From NCBI GenBank assembly GCA_002633005.1, contig NMRA01000289.1:375171-439170 (forward strand): a DNA stretch of 64,000 nt, written 5' to 3'. Positions 13,570 to 40,030 of the stretch are shown in pieces. This DNA is from Phoronis australis. Lineage: Eukaryota; Phoronida; Phoronidae. Position 1 is the first letter of the stretch; the number at the start of each line of letters is the position of its first letter. The position numbers and the translations under genes were made by a program. The notes beneath the pieces are model-generated. The model was given only the letters and a program-made list of their open reading frames with translations. It did not search any database and was not told where the DNA came from.

Positions 13570-13739
13570 CCCGGGTGAGAATTTTACACGTTTGAAACGC
13601 TTTTGAGCGTGTCAAACGTGTCAGACGTGTAAAAAAACGTGTAANTTTTGAGCGTGTCAAACGTGTCAGACGTGTAAAAAACGTGTAATACGTGTCAAAA
13701 TTGCCACGTTAACGTGTAAAACGTGTAAAAACATGACAC

Positions 13740-13921
13740 GCTAGCGTGTCAAACGTGTAAAATTTGCCACGTTAGCGTGTCAAACGTGTAAAATTTGCCA
13801 CGTTAGCGTGTCAAACGTGTAAAATTTGCCACGTTAGCGTGTCAAACGTGTAAAATTTGACACGCTATGGTGTCAAGCGTGTAAAATTTTGACACGCTAG
13901 CGTGTCAAACGTGTAAAATAT
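13740..13921. repeat. 31-bp tandem repeat
   Basis: About five units of a 31-bp period containing GTGTCAAACGTGTAAAA then TTTGCCACGTTAGC, with small variants (GACACGCTAGC). It is a DNA satellite tract, not a CRISPR array: the units carry no unique spacers. Confidence 0.85.
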
Positions 13922-14809
13922 GATAGAACTCTTCAATAAAGATACAATTTAAATAGGCTTGGCAGTTCTGAAAAGGACACTGGGAGGTAATCACCCAATT
14001 TGAATGATTAAACATGTTCCGTCAATAACATCAAAGAGTTTGCAATAAAAGTTTTCACTGCCTATTGAAATATCCAAATACTGAGTTAGAGTTGGTTTAG
14101 CTGTCAGAGAGTGCAGTCCTCTCAGGAGAGCACTTATGAAGTATGGTTTTCGAGTGTGGTGCAGCTCTAACAGAAGTTTAGTATGTATATACTCTGGTTG
14201 ACAGTGGCTTGATAAACTTTTCTTGCAAATGATCATTTTTTACAGGTAAGTTTGATTGTAACAGAAAACAAGTGTCAGTAGAAACTGTTGACTACGCAGT
14301 TAATATATGAAGTTGGAACGCCTCTCATCTTCAGTAGTATTTCAATTCATAATATTGTTGTTATTGGATCAACTCACATTTTGTGTCAGCTTGAATGAGG
14401 ATAAGACATTGTGTTTAGAGGTTTGGGCTGCAAAATCAACATAAACTCAATGTTATGACAAATGTTGAATCACTCTTGGTAATTCAAAGATGTTACAAAG
14501 TGCGTCTGTTCTTTACTTCATAAACTGTTTTCAAGCAACTGGCCTGACTCAAAAGCTTAGACTTATATGCATATATATATATAGCAGCTTAAGCACTTCA
14601 AATTTGTATGTTGAACCATTTTCTTATAAATGTTATTCTAGATGAAATGAAATTTAGTGACAACAGTATGTGGTAAGAGTTGGATAGTTACATTATCATT
14701 TTAATGATTCTATATCATTATCACATTTTGGATTATTTACATCAACAGTAACAATAAACTGTGACTTAAAGAAGAAATCCCTTTATACATTTGCTTTCAG
14801 TATGGATTC

Positions 14810-15096
14810 CCATGGTGGATGGTGAACTGCTATAAACAAGAACATTATGGCTTGTACACGGCCTCAGGCTAAATGAAGGGTCGCTACCATGGCAATGACA
14901 CAGATTACAGGCTAGCGTGTCAAAAGCGCCACGTTTGACACGCTAGGGTGTCNCCCATGGTGGATGGTGAGCTGCTATAAACAAGAACATTATGGCTTGT
15001 ACACGGCCTCAGGCTAAATGTAGGGTCGCTGCCATAGCAATGGCACAGATTACAGGCTAGCGTGTCAAAAGCGCCACGTTTGACACGCTAGCGTGT
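14810..15096. repeat. 143-bp duplication across a single N
   Basis: 14810-14952 (CCCATGGTGGATGGTGAACTG onward) recurs at 14954-15096 with few changes, and one N (14953) separates them. This looks like overlapping contig ends joined without merging, or two alleles. Confidence 0.75.
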
Positions 15097-15603
15097 CAAA
15101 AGTGCCACGCTTTTGCCACGTTTTGGTACGCCACGTTCAACACGCTATCGCCACGTTTTACACGCTTATCGCCACGTTTGACACGCTAAGCGTGTCAAAC
15201 GTGGAGTATTGGAACGAAAATTACACGTTTTTGACCCGTTCTTGACACGTTTGACACGCTACATTTTACACGTTTGACACGCCACGTTTTACACGTTCGA
15301 CACGTTTTTAGGGCGTTCCAATACTCCACGTTTTTAGAGCGTGTCAAACGTGTCAAATTCTCACCCGGGTAGCTCAGTTCCCCCCGCGACGGCCCACTGT
15401 CAAAGATGGTTATATGCGGGCCATGTGGAGACGATTTCTCGCTTACTCACACTGGTCATCGCTCAGATTCCCTTAGCCCCAGCATTGCAATGGCTATTCA
15501 GCTCGCCCTTAATTGCCATGCGGTAGATCCCCCTCCCCGTGAAATGAATTTTTCTAAGCGTTTATTAGAGCCAATACAGTATACAGCTTTCCAACAAGGC
15601 TAG

Positions 15604-16029
15604 GTGATGCTACGACATTAACCTTTGTTGCATTAGTAACTGGTCTTGGCTAATTATCATTTTATGGCCTGGGCCCGGTCTCCAATCTCCGTATGACTCA
15701 GACTCGAATCATTGCTCAAACTCACACTTTATACTCAACTCGAGTACAGACTCAGCTTTGGTGTATTCAATGTCATATTCGAAAAATCTGTACTCGAAAT
15801 TTCGAGCACGTACTCAGTTTTCGAGTGTACTCGAACTGAAGTGTATCTCATCTATATTTCGAGTACAATTTTGAGTAAAAATTCGGAGTCTATGCTCAAA
15901 TTTCAAGTTTGCTATGGCAGTGTGCTTGAAATCGTACTACGAGCCAGAGAACAATCGAAAGGGAACCAAGAAACACAGCAAATCTAAAAAAATAAATCCT
16001 CTTACCGTATCTCAGCCCACTTCAATGAA
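15604..16029. other. No gene seen
   Basis: Includes 15700-15905, a run rich in CGAGTAC, CTCGAA and CTCAA motifs (ACTCGAGTACAGACTCAG, ATTTCGAGCACG), a degenerate simple repeat. The open frame through it is not gene-like. Confidence 0.45.
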
Positions 16030-16243
16030 GCAGCCGGAGGCAGCGCAGGCAGGCTCCCACGTAGCACTTGGGCGGGCCTCAGCCAAGCAGCAGGAGACAG
16101 CGCAGACAGGCTCCGACGTAGCGCACTTGGGCGGGCTTCAGCCAAGCAGCCCGGAGGCAGCGCAGGCAGGCTCCGACGTAGCACTTGGGCGGGCCTCAGC
16201 CAAGCAGCCGGAGGCAGCGCAGGCAGGCTCCGACGTAGCACTT
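16030..16243. repeat. 57-bp minisatellite abutting an assembly gap
   Basis: Almost four copies of a GC-rich 57-bp unit (GGAGGCAGCGCAGGCAGGCT, then CGACGTAGCACTTGGGCGGG). It runs straight into the N block, so the gap is probably the collapsed array. The period is a multiple of three, which keeps both strands open. Confidence 0.85.
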
Positions 16244-16776
16244 NNNNNNNNNNNNNNNNNNNNNNNNNNNNNNNNNNNNNNNNNNNNNNNNNNNNNNNNN
16301 NNNNNNNNNNNNNNNNNNNNNNNNNNNNNNNNNNNNNNNNNNNNNNNNNNNNNNNNNNNNNNNNNNNNNNNNNNNNNNNNNNNNNNNNNNNNNNNNNNNN
16401 NNNNNNNNNNNNNNNNNNNNNNNNNNNNNNNNNNNNNNNNNNNNNNNNNNNNNNNNNNNNNNNNNNNNNNNNNNNNNNNNNNNNNNNNNNNNNNNNNNNN
16501 NNNNNNNNNNNNNNNNNNNNNNNNNNNNNNNNNNNNNNNNNNNNNNNNNNNNNNNNNNNNNNNNNNNNNNNNNNNNNNNNNNNNNNNNNNNNNNNNNNNN
16601 NNNNNNNNNNNNNNNNNNNNNNNNNNNNNNNNNNNNNNNNNNNNNNNNNNNNNNNNNNNNNNNNNNNNNNNNNNNNNNNNNNNNNNNNNNNNNNNNNNNN
16701 NNNNNNNNNNNNNNNNNNNNNNNNNNNNNNNNNNNNNNNNNNNNNNNNNNNNNNNNNNNNNNNNNNNNNNNNNNNN
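16244..16776. other. Assembly gap (N)
   Basis: A 533-base run of N. The right edge is a C homopolymer followed by repeats of TTAACCGCCCA, again low-complexity. Confidence 1.
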
Positions 16777-17044
16777 CCCCCCCCCCCGATTTCTTGAAAT
16801 TTCACGTTTAAGCGCCCATGTCTGGTTAACCGCCCACCCCCGATTTTTTGGGTTCGCCAGTTTAACCGCCCAGGGCGTTAACCCGAACGATTACGGTAGT
16901 ATACAGCTTTGGGCCAAGGCTTGGGCAACCCCTATGTATACGATGGCCATCCCCTTAGAGGACACCTTTTTCGAAGACTTCGAACAACCAGGAGCCATAC
17001 CAAAAGGCATGGCGAACCTTTTACACCAATGTGGCAAACAGTAA

Positions 17045-20000
17045 ACAATAAAGAACGGATGATATAATGATAAAATACGATGTAAGCTCTTCACAATATA
17101 AGTAGTCGAGGCTCTAGCAGCCACGTCACTTACGTATCAGCCAATCAGCGATCACTGTCAGGATTTCAGTCTTTTAATTGATAAAAACTATGAATGCGCT
17201 TTTGTTTAGCATGCTACTGGGGCAAATGTGAGATTCATTTATATTTTAGAACCGGTTAACTGTTGCATTATTGTTACTATAGTGCCCTTTTAATGCCTTG
17301 AGTGCAGTTTACACTACAAAAGTTGACACTGATCAGCTGACACAGAACGAGATGTTCTAGTGCATTAGTATGTGACTGACCTGGAGCAAATTAACACCAC
17401 AGTGACAACTTTTGCCACCCATTTGGGAGGTAGAGCAATTTGCGCTCAGTCATCTTGCTGTGTGTCAATATTATATGTCTAAACACAAATTGGGGCAAGG
17501 CAGAAATCATCATATCTACTGCACTTATGCAGTGACCTACATGTGGGTTCTCTGTCTCTGCAACTGTAAACCTGGGCATGCATGTGCTTTTCATTCTCCA
17601 GCCTACAAGTTCTGTCTTGCCACAGTTAGTGAGTTCCTGTGTATGTAAACATCTCTTGACACTTGTCAATTTGACCTGTGTCAGTTGTGCTGGGCCAAAA
17701 GTTGGCTTCTGGTGAAAATGCCCCTATTGTGGAAAATGCGACTGTCCGTCTAAAACGCTATGGTTTGTGCCAGTGCAAAATCGTTAGCATTTTCGCCACT
17801 CACCTAAGCCTAGTTCCAAAGTCTTTATAGATGGATTAAGTCGGTATGTGGTGTCAAATTTCATGTTTTTCAAATGCTAAACGCTGCCCCAGTTCTTACC
17901 TCATTTATTTTAAACCTGTTCACACTAGCGACAAAAGTCACTGACAGGTCCTATTCAGATCTCACCTAGACATTTACACCTGTTGCAAATTAGTTCATTG
18001 GTTACAAAATCTCACAGCCACATACGAACCTGTAGAATTTCATTCATGCTGTGCTTTCCCAGCTCAAGTTCTGCTGCAGAATTCAGAGGTGTAAATGGGC
18101 TTATTCAGGTCTATTTACACACTTGTGGGGAATAATTGAGTTAGGCTTTGTAATTATCTTCAAAGAAGAACTTCAAGGGCTGATACTTTAGGGATACAGT
18201 GAGGTTTTGTGTAAACTTGCATAATGGTGTCTGCCGACTGAGTTTGGTTCAAAATGTAACCTAGAATTTGTATTTTATGTCTAGTCATTAAACATTACTT
18301 CATATTTTCTTGGTCCTGGTTATTACAAACTTACCTGGGCTAATGTGTGATTTAGGTTGCAGATGTTAATATTCCCTTTGAGTTGTTTTGACATCTGTTT
18401 TGATGTTTGCAGTACACATTTATGAAAAATTTTGGACTTTTGTGTTGCTGTTCATTGCTTTTATTGAAAAATGAAGCATTATTTTGATAAAGAAGACAAA
18501 ATTTTGATGATGTCAAAACTTTGCACCTATCATAAATGGATACTTAGACTGCCAATCAAACCATATTGTGAGGATGATCTTTAATTTTTAAGAGATAACT
18601 TCATATGTGACTGAGTGGAGTTTATAAATTTATTATTTCTTCGGGTACTTCCTCTGTTGCAAATTTCATTACCATACATTTTTATTAGATTTGACATTTT
18701 TTTTTACCTTGACCTGATTGCTGTGGGCTTTTGTAATATTTTTAATTATTCGTAGTTTACATGTTGTGTTTCAATTCAGTGTTGCCCCCACCCTCACCCT
18801 AGACTCGCGCTAGACTTTTAAAACTATCAGCCAAAAATGGCTATTTAGCATCGGAAAACTTTTCACCATTTTCAAAAATTATTAGCCAAATACTTTCTCT
18901 TTTCCCAACACCCATAATTGATAAAAATACAGAACAAACTTGTTATTTTTCATGTTATGCACATGTCCTTTTGGTAATGCACTATAAGAAAAGGTGTTTG
19001 CCTTAAGAAAAAAACAAATGATCAGCATTCCAAGGTTATATAACAAAATCACTGGCCAGTGTTCGACTTGGGCTGTTGTGCAGAGAAAATATAATATAAC
19101 TCATTAAGTAACAAATTGACATTTACTTCAGCTGCTTTCTTTCGATTGCCCCCCCCCCCGAAATAGCCTTCTATCCGTTGTTTTAGCATTGTCACGCTCA
19201 GACCACCAGCAGCAACACCTACACGAGATCTTGCTATGAAGCGAGAAATAACCATTTCCAAGAGTGCTGACCCCCACACAGATGAACATTTCATTGCGGT
19301 AAAAGAGTGATTTCAGGGGTAATGTCAGGCATGAACATTCGTTTGCTATTTTTAGTACTCGGAATCGATGTAAGAATGTTGTTTGTGGCGCGACGTGATT
19401 CGAGTCGACAAGCGAGTAGGTTTCCTGAAATAAATTTTTATTGTTAAGTTGCGGAAGCATTCGTCAAGTTGGCAATCAGACTTAGTTCTACTTTTGTCAG
19501 TACTGCTCTGAATTCGCCAATAGCGAGCTGGCGATTGGCTAGCACAAGCCTCACCTCACCCCCTCACTCTTATGCTAAGCTTCATGTAGTTGTTATTGTT
19601 AGGACCATTGTATATGGTGAATAATCATCAGATTCACTACCTGGAACTGAAGAGTTTGAAGAGAGTAAAGCATTATGTAAGTTAACTCTGTTTGAAGTTT
19701 TATGCTTGTACAAGACCTTGTGACTTCCCATACCTATGTATTGTTACAGTGAACAAATTAACCAGGGTAATTTGAGGATGCTCAGTGAGGTCTGTACAGT
19801 CTGTGAATCAACAGTTACAGCATGTTGTCTCAATATTTGAGATTTGTCTGAATTCACGTGGCTGAATAGCATAAGCAGATCCGAGTTGCAGTCGCTATCG
19901 ATCGCAAATAATGAACCTGTTCCACTGCGTCACATCAGTGGCTGTCATGTGTATCTGTATCTACCTGTATTGTGGCCTTTCAATACAGTTGCCCCTCTAA

Positions 20001-23000
20001 TCGCGTATACAAACAAAGTCGACATGGTGAGATGTAAAGAACCCAGCTTCATTCCACAGGACAGAGAAAACAACCTCTTTTTCGCATTTCTGGTGTGAGG
20101 TCATTGTATGTCTGTTTTTGTTACCTTTATTTTCTAATCTGCTCCGTTGCACAGATTCAACACGAGTTTTGAACTGTGGTTTGTGAATGCTGGTTTGGTC
20201 AGGTTACTATTCTTTTGAATGCATTTGGTGTGAAGCAGGGGTGAACAGAGGGTTGTGAGCTCAATGGAATTCTTGGTTCTAGAATACTTACTTGCAGTTG
20301 AAGTTGGTTTAGTTTGTATAATCTTTGGTTCGACAGAAGTGAGAATGTGGTGGTCATGACAAAAATAGGGCTAAACCAATAGTGTGGGAAACTTTTTGAA
20401 GAAATCTCCACATTTGCCCCATATGAGTATTTTGAGGTGCATTTTTGATCCTGATATTGGGCAAGCATTTTTTTCCTCATTATCCCAAATTTGCATGCAC
20501 AAAAAGATTATTATTGGGTCATAATTAGCATAAACATAAACCACATCTCATGAATATCATGATCAAATGTGGAGATTTTTTCTTGATTCTTATGTACGGT
20601 GGGGATGCTCAATTTGTTTTTTATACTTGCAAGGTCATTTCACTGGTCAAGGTCATGTGATAATTTACCAATCAGGTCTATTTTCTTAGAATGCTCATTT
20701 GAACAAAGAGTGGCGATTTTTTTAAAACTCGCACGTTTTTTTGGCTTTAGATTTTCAGGGAAAATAGCTGTGATTGGAATATAATCGTGTGACCTTTTGA
20801 CCTTGAAGGACCTGGTATGTATGAAAAACGAGCACCTTGGCTTGAACAAACATATTTCCAATTCAGAGTTTTGTCTTGTCTGCCATGCTTGCTAAATATA
20901 TGGAGATGAAATAACTCCATGATTGAAAATGTTTCGACTTACATGCTGATATAGCTCACAGGTGAATGTATTTTGATTGATCTGCTTTTGAACAGCACAG
21001 TAATCATGACTCTTTTGAATTGATAGATCATGTGGCAAGTATTCTGTGCTCATTTTATAATTTGATGAACATGTAATAGGTAATTAATGGCAATGAAGAC
21101 ACCCAAAATGTATTAAATGATGAAACATTTTTTTAACATTAAACTGACATCGCAATGTATTGGTTTAAGGTGACGTGTTTGTGTAAATATCCAGAAGATG
21201 GCAGTACTGTTCTTCCACGTTATTTCATGCATGACTGATTAATTGATCTGCTGAAGTAATTTCCTCATGTTAAAAAGCATCCTGTCTGATTTTGATGATG
21301 TGATGTGATTCTACAAGTCACATCTTTGCTTTTTGTATGCAATTGAACAAGATGGGGATGATCTGCGGGAAAAATTCTTCAGTTTGGGACAAAAATAATA
21401 ATGTTTTCTATTTTTCAAAGGCGTACCACATTGTTGCAAGTGTTCAAAATTTTATCATTTGTTAATAGCTATGCAATCCAAACCATGTCAAAAGCAAAGT
21501 AAGTTTTCCTGAAAGCCTTTGTTGTTAAGAAATTTGACAAAGTGAAATTTCATCTGTCCACCATATTGTGTCCCAAACTGAAGAATTTTTACTTCAGGGC
21601 ATTTATTTTGAGCGAACTTTCAATCTGGTTAATTATTTCAATAATCAGTAAAATGTTTCTTAGAAATCAGTCGCACACAATTTTTGCTGTAATATGGTAC
21701 TTTACTTATTTTAGCAAACATGTTGGAAACGTGAAATTATAATTTGTCAAAAATTTTCAACCAATAAGAAAAGTCTCCTTTATCCCAAGCATAGTTTGTA
21801 TTGTTTGTACAGCAGGGTATGGCAACATTTGGTAAATTTCTGATAATTTTTAGCGTTTTGTCAGTCCTGTTTTGTCAGTCCTCGAAAAATAGAAAAGCAC
21901 ATGGTACTAATTAATTATTTTTCTAAGTACCAACTGATGACTGACAGCAGATGGTTGTTGAGTAGAGGAGAACATCTTCTAACCTTCAAATACTGTAAAA
22001 TCTCATCTATTTTGGCCATAAGTAGCTGTTACACTTGTTGGTTATTTTTCAAGCTTCTAACATTGCTTTGAATGCCAGAAAATTTTCAAAACATAATGTC
22101 AGATGGTAGCTACCATGCAAAACATGAAAATGGTAAAAATAGCATTACTATTGTACTCCTTATCGCTTATAAAAACAAAAGGTAAAATATCACTTGTCCA
22201 ACAGTGTCCTAAACTGGTTCTCGTTTATGGTATTTGCTTTTGTGCATCACATAACACATATTTCTTAAGGCCACCCATTGTTACTGTAATCACTTTCTCC
22301 ATCTTTTTCACACTAGTGAATCTATTCTGTTTAAGGTTCTAGTATATCCCCCAATAATAACTGGTGTGGTCCAAACATGTTTGGTACCAGGTTTATGCTC
22401 TTAAGTCCCGTCCCCACTCAGACTTACCCTAGAACATCTTGTACTTGTGCAGCTTACTTCACTTTAAGCAGGGTGTCCACACATATATGATAACAAGCCC
22501 AAGGCAGAAGTTGTTGCTCTGTGCAATTGACAATGCACAGCTGATGCAAATATGGCACACAAAAGAAGGTCACAACTGAAAATTACTTCTGCCTTGCCCC
22601 AGGTTTGTGGTCACACAGACATTAGAATTGGCACAAGTTACCCTTAGAACAAGTTATACTACCTTGATAAGATGGAGTAAGTTGTCACAGGTGGGGCTAG
22701 TTCCACTAATTTAAATATCAGCAGATAGCCCCAAAGGTGTGGATGGATATTCATCAGTCATCAACACTGCTATTTGAAAATTGCCTATCACAATTCTGAT
22801 AGTTCTGGTCCAATGCCTTTGAGCTAAATTACTCTGTGTGTATTCAGTTGCAAGAAACTAATGCACTTCCAGGGTTCACCTTGGGTTGGCACATGTCACT
22901 TTCCTACTTAGATGGTTTCTCTATCCTCAATCTTATGTTGGGAATGGGTTGGTTGAAACTTTTTGACAATCCTGTAGACATCTCTCCTGGTCACTTACAA

Positions 23001-25200
23001 AAAATGCAGGTGAAATGATTTCTTGACTAGACTAACAAATTAAATATTCAAGATGATAGACAAAACTTGTGGACTGTCAAGAGTGTGAATTAACTATGTC
23101 ATCTAGAATTTATTCCTAGAACTAATGGTATTCAATGTCGCTACTGGAGAGAAGTCAGTGGGAATGGTGAGAGGACGTGTAGTGGAGTTCCGATAGATTG
23201 TTTCAATAATTAGAAAGCACCACCTAAAGTCCAGACAGGAGTGGTAAAGTGCAAACATTATGTGAAATTTGAGGATCGTTGTAGGCAGAGATTATATATT
23301 TTTGGTTACAAAAATTGGAAGGTATCGGAAAACTCAGCTTCAAAATTGCAGTTTGCTAAATGAGTTAGCGTCAGTAGCGTGTGTTCTGAACATGCAGCTT
23401 GTTGCTATACTATTGCGTCATTATAGTGAGAATCATTCAGATTCGAACTCTGTACCTCAGTAAAAAAGTCGATAGACTAGTTTCACTGCAGATGATGAAA
23501 TTTAAACTTTACTTATAAAGAAGTTGGGGTTATTCTGTGATTATAAATCAATTGAGACCAGTTAGCTTTCATGAAATGTAACTTTGAGGTGTTGGAAGTA
23601 ATTGAAGTTATGATTTCAAGGACGGAAAAATGTTGGCTACTTCCCATCAATAAGATGATTGACAATTGGCAATGTCTCAAATATGAGGGAACTAGCGAAT
23701 GTCACATTGAATAAGTTTGTACTGGTGTTTGAAATTCATCTGTTCACCCATCGTTGAAATCATGCAGTTTATGTCCCTGAATACTGAATGTGCATATATG
23801 TGATTTTATCAACATCGTAAAAATCATGGATTTTTTGTTCAGAACTAATCAGCTGCTTCTTGAATAATGAATGACATCAAACCTTTGGTATCTATGTGTG
23901 TGAGTAAAAAGTTTGGTCATTGTGTAGTTATGTGTTTTGTACTGACTGTTTGATTCTTTTTGTCACTGGGAAAGCCAGCCATTTCAGTGGACTGGGTTTT
24001 AAAGATTGTCCTCGCTGTTTTTTCAAGTCAGAAGTTAAATCAGTTGAGAAATTAATTTTATCTTCAGGTGAAGACTCGCTTGGATTTCACAATTATCCTT
24101 TTGATTATTTGTACAAAATCGTATGAACTATTATAGGTGTAGATAAGCATAGATGACTTTTGCTTAACAGTAGTCAAGGTGTGCAAACTATTAACATATC
24201 AATTAATGTTTACAGACTATTCCTGAAAAAAATAAATGCAGTGGTTTCAAGGATAGCAGTGGTGGATAAATGCAAGTTACACTCATGGTACCCATTTTTA
24301 AATAACCACAGCCACAATTTTCAGAGGTGTGTTCCTTTAGAGGGCTTTACATTGAGGGTGACATAGGAGGCAGAGTAGTCATTTAGCCTATATATGATAT
24401 GATCATCTCAATGGCTTTGGCACAAACTTCAGTGATTGTAATTATGACTTGAATCCCTGGGAGCATTTGGTAAACTCCATTTGTCGATTTCTGTTCAAGA
24501 CTTCCCTTTTGTCACTTTGCTGGAATGAATGACCTTTGGAATTGCAAATGCTTATTGGTATCCTATATATTTCTTCCCATTTTTCAAAAGGCTAATGACT
24601 AGGTTAGCAGCATTATTGTGAAGTCTATTAAACTAGGTGGGGAAACCTTGAATCCAAGCTTACCAGACATTTACAGCTAATGGAGTGCTTTAACTGGCAA
24701 TTGTCTGGTTTCTGTGAGTAAATTTAATCTTGCATTGAGTACCTCCTTCTATATTTATGCAGTGATTTAAGCATCGATTGATTCAATTTTAAATAAAACC
24801 CTGGGTAATCTGAATGATTGGGTTCAGGTATTGTTTCATGTCAGTATATGCATGTAGATATCAACATCCTGATATGAGATTTGGACAGAAGACATGTTTG
24901 CTGCTTGCTAAAGCTAGTTTTTAGATCCTTGAAGTTTGCAGCTGAGCAAATTCGTGCTTTAGTGAGAAAATTGACTAATGGATTGATCTGACACGGGTGA
25001 ATCTGCAGCGATGGGGAAGGAGGTTTTTAAACCAGCGTCGCCATGGTAGTGTTATTTTGTCTCTTGCTTCCTAGAACCCCCACCTCCTGTGGATCCGCCA
25101 CTGTCTTACATTTGTAAATGGCATCTTGAAACCATGTGTGTTTTGCAAGTCATGAAAGTTTTACTTTCCTCGACAGTGACATTTCTTTTAATTCTTTTCC
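17045..25200. other. No gene seen; likely upstream region and 5' introns of RAB23
   Basis: AT-rich, non-coding on both strands. A less AT-rich patch at about 19380-19560, with CCAAT-type motifs (CGCCAATAGCG, GCGATTGGCTAG), could be a promoter of an upstream RAB23 exon, but nothing ties it to a transcript. 20640-20850 has TCAAGGTCA near both ends in inverted orientation, MITE-like. 21541-21770 contains CCACCATATTGTGTCC, a minus-oriented piece of MITE family S. Confidence 0.35.
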
Positions 25201-25334
25201 AGGTTTTTGTTGCTCCTCAGTGAAATGAACCAGTTGCAAACTCCGAACATTGGAAACAACATGTGACCTAATCCGACTTGCAGTTAAGGCATATTTTATC
25301 AAGGCAAATCGTTTCTAGAAACTCATCTGCCATC

Positions 25335-37997
<12,663 letters not shown>

Positions 37998-40030
37998 CAT
38001 GGAGTGATTTTTATGACGATTGTGTTTGCAAAAGCTTGCTACGTCTTCTGCTGCCACAATCGACATTTCCTTCTTTCCCTAAAAAGTGGAAGAAACTCTG
38101 GTTCATTACCTAGATTGGACTCTGCCATTGGGCTAAGGAGTACCCTCAGAAGTTGCCTGTTGTATTTTGTTTAGGATGGAAGATCTGGAGTGTTGGCAGC
38201 ATACCAGCTTTCAATCAGGATCTACACCAAGTGGAGATATTGTGAATACCTTGCTCTGCATGAACGTTGAATCATGTAGTTGAAGGGTGTACTACAGTAA
38301 AGCTTGAATAAGTTGGATTTAATCTGATCAAGAGATTTTACAAGAGTGAAGTGAAGGGTGGAGTATCTGAGGGACTAAGTGCACAAACTACGACAACCTG
38401 CTGCAAAACTTTTTTGGAGCTAAGAGCTGACATGAGGTCATTCAACTTGCACAAGCTTTACCGTAGAAGCAATAGCGGTTAAAGCTAGTCTTTGATTAAA
38501 AGGATTTGTTGTGGAACTTATACATTCCCTGCATGTGTTTGAAGTCTCTTATATAGATTCAGCTGCTGCTGGATCAAAATTAAGTCCACCAGCGTTGTAT
38601 ACCCATGTTGCTTGTAATTGTCATTGGATTGGGAAATCTTTTAGCCTGTTAAGGTTGTAACGCGTCTTCTTCTTCACAAGGAAGTCCAACACTGTGTCAG
38701 AATTGGTCTGTTACATAGGTTTTTTTCTTTAGTGGAGAATAACTTTTTGAGGCCACGTAATCCAAAAGTATCCAGTTTACTATTGTCTAATATTGTTTAC
38801 AGCATAACATCAATCAAATATGTAAACTGTTATCTTCTTATTCATGACTTAGTTTTCTTGTATGCACTTTGGCAGAGAATAGTATATTCTTTTGTATTTG
38901 TTATTGTTGCTACTTTTAACGGTATTGCTCTTATTTATTCGGAGAATATACTGTTCTTGTTTTATTTCCTAGAAAAAAAACTGTCATTTTACATTTTGAT
39001 TCTTTACTGTTTATTAATTAACTGCATTCCACAAATAAATTCCAGAGTTTTTAGCAAAATATTCAAAGTGTCATTTTTTATTGGTCGTCTGGATTGCAGA
39101 TTTTTGTATATTACTTTTATATATTTTCTATATTGTGCACATTCGATGTTTTGTACTTAAAAACAAAACTGTTCCAGGGGATGAGAGCTTTTATCCTGTT
39201 TCATTTCTTATTTATTTGCTTAATTATGCTGATAGTAAAATATATTCTTACTTACTAGTCCTTGGATTATGAATGTACCCTTCTGGTCGAAAGAAAATAC
39301 ATCATGTCACGTCTACTGTTCACAAGACGAAGTATGGCCAGTGTTGACATCACATGGGTAAATATTCACTTGCAATGAATGAAAAACATTTGTAACACTA
39401 CAGTTGACAAACATTTTGTGAAGCAGATGTCACACATTTTGTGCAACAGGAGTCTAATGTTTTGAAGAACAGATGTCAAAAAATTTTGTTGAACAGTCAG
39501 GTGACAGTGAGACATAGAGACAGTGCCTGGACGTCTGGTGGATGCCAAGGAGAGGACAGCCGCCCGATGAGATGAATCATTCAGTCAACTGGAGCCACCC
39601 CTCAACAGTCCGGCAGATATCTGGGCATCACCCCTTCAACAAAAATTAACAGTTTTGTGGGTAATAATTGCTTCAAAAACACTCCTTTGTTTACTTACAA
39701 GAGTTCATTTGCGTGACATGACACCATTACCTAGGCTAGTTCGGGATTTTTTTAAAACCTGTCTTATGTATGAATCGGAAACTTAAAGTGATTCTGTGCC
39801 GGTATCCGTGTTTGGATTTTACTAGAGTTTACTGAGCTCGACCTGCATTTGCTAGTTTATAATTTTGGTTGATTATGATGTTTGACTGGCCATTTTGTTC
39901 GAGATGAATTAATATGTTCATAGTTTGATTATCTCAATGTTGATATTTAATGCTTGATATTCAGATTAATTCATGGATTGAGGAACTTTGATTTTATGTT
40001 CAGTGCCCATTAATAAATACTTTGGAAACA
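37998..40030 (+). other. RAB23: Probable RAB23 3' UTR
   Basis: AT-rich sequence without credible coding potential follows the stop codon. Candidate polyadenylation signals AATAAA occur at 39034-39039 and 40012-40017. Where the transcript really ends is an inference. A 142-codon open frame at 38732-39160 starts with TTG, is AT-rich and hydrophobic, and looks like chance. Confidence 0.45.

Larger units (their letters stand above)
13570..15369. mobile_element. Inverted-repeat element built of CGTGTCAAACGTG minisatellite
   Basis: Both ends read CCCGGGTGAGAATTT followed by an ACACGTTTGA stretch, in inverted orientation (13570 inward and 15369 inward). Just inside are long tracts of GTGTCAAACGTGTAAAA-type units. 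From about 13740 to 13920 they form a 31-bp tandem repeat, and 14930-15360 holds more in mixed orientation. The centre (13930-14900) is non-repetitive AT-rich DNA. No transposase or clear target duplication. It lies directly after family A copy 1. Confidence 0.65.

Noticed and set aside
13740-13921. Regular repeats resembling a CRISPR array
   Set aside because: Tandem 31-bp units without unique spacers, in a eukaryotic genome with no cas genes; it is a minisatellite.
15364-15385. tRNA D-arm-like text GGGTAGCTCAGTTCC
   Set aside because: Chance overlap at the end of the inverted-repeat element; no other tRNA arms follow.
15914-17044. 376-codon open frame across the N gap
   Set aside because: More than half is N. 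The rest is a 57-bp minisatellite (multiple of three, hence open on both strands) with no protein family resemblance.
38732-39160. 142-codon hydrophobic frame after RAB23
   Set aside because: Begins at TTG, lies in AT-rich probable 3' UTR, and shows no family similarity or splice context.
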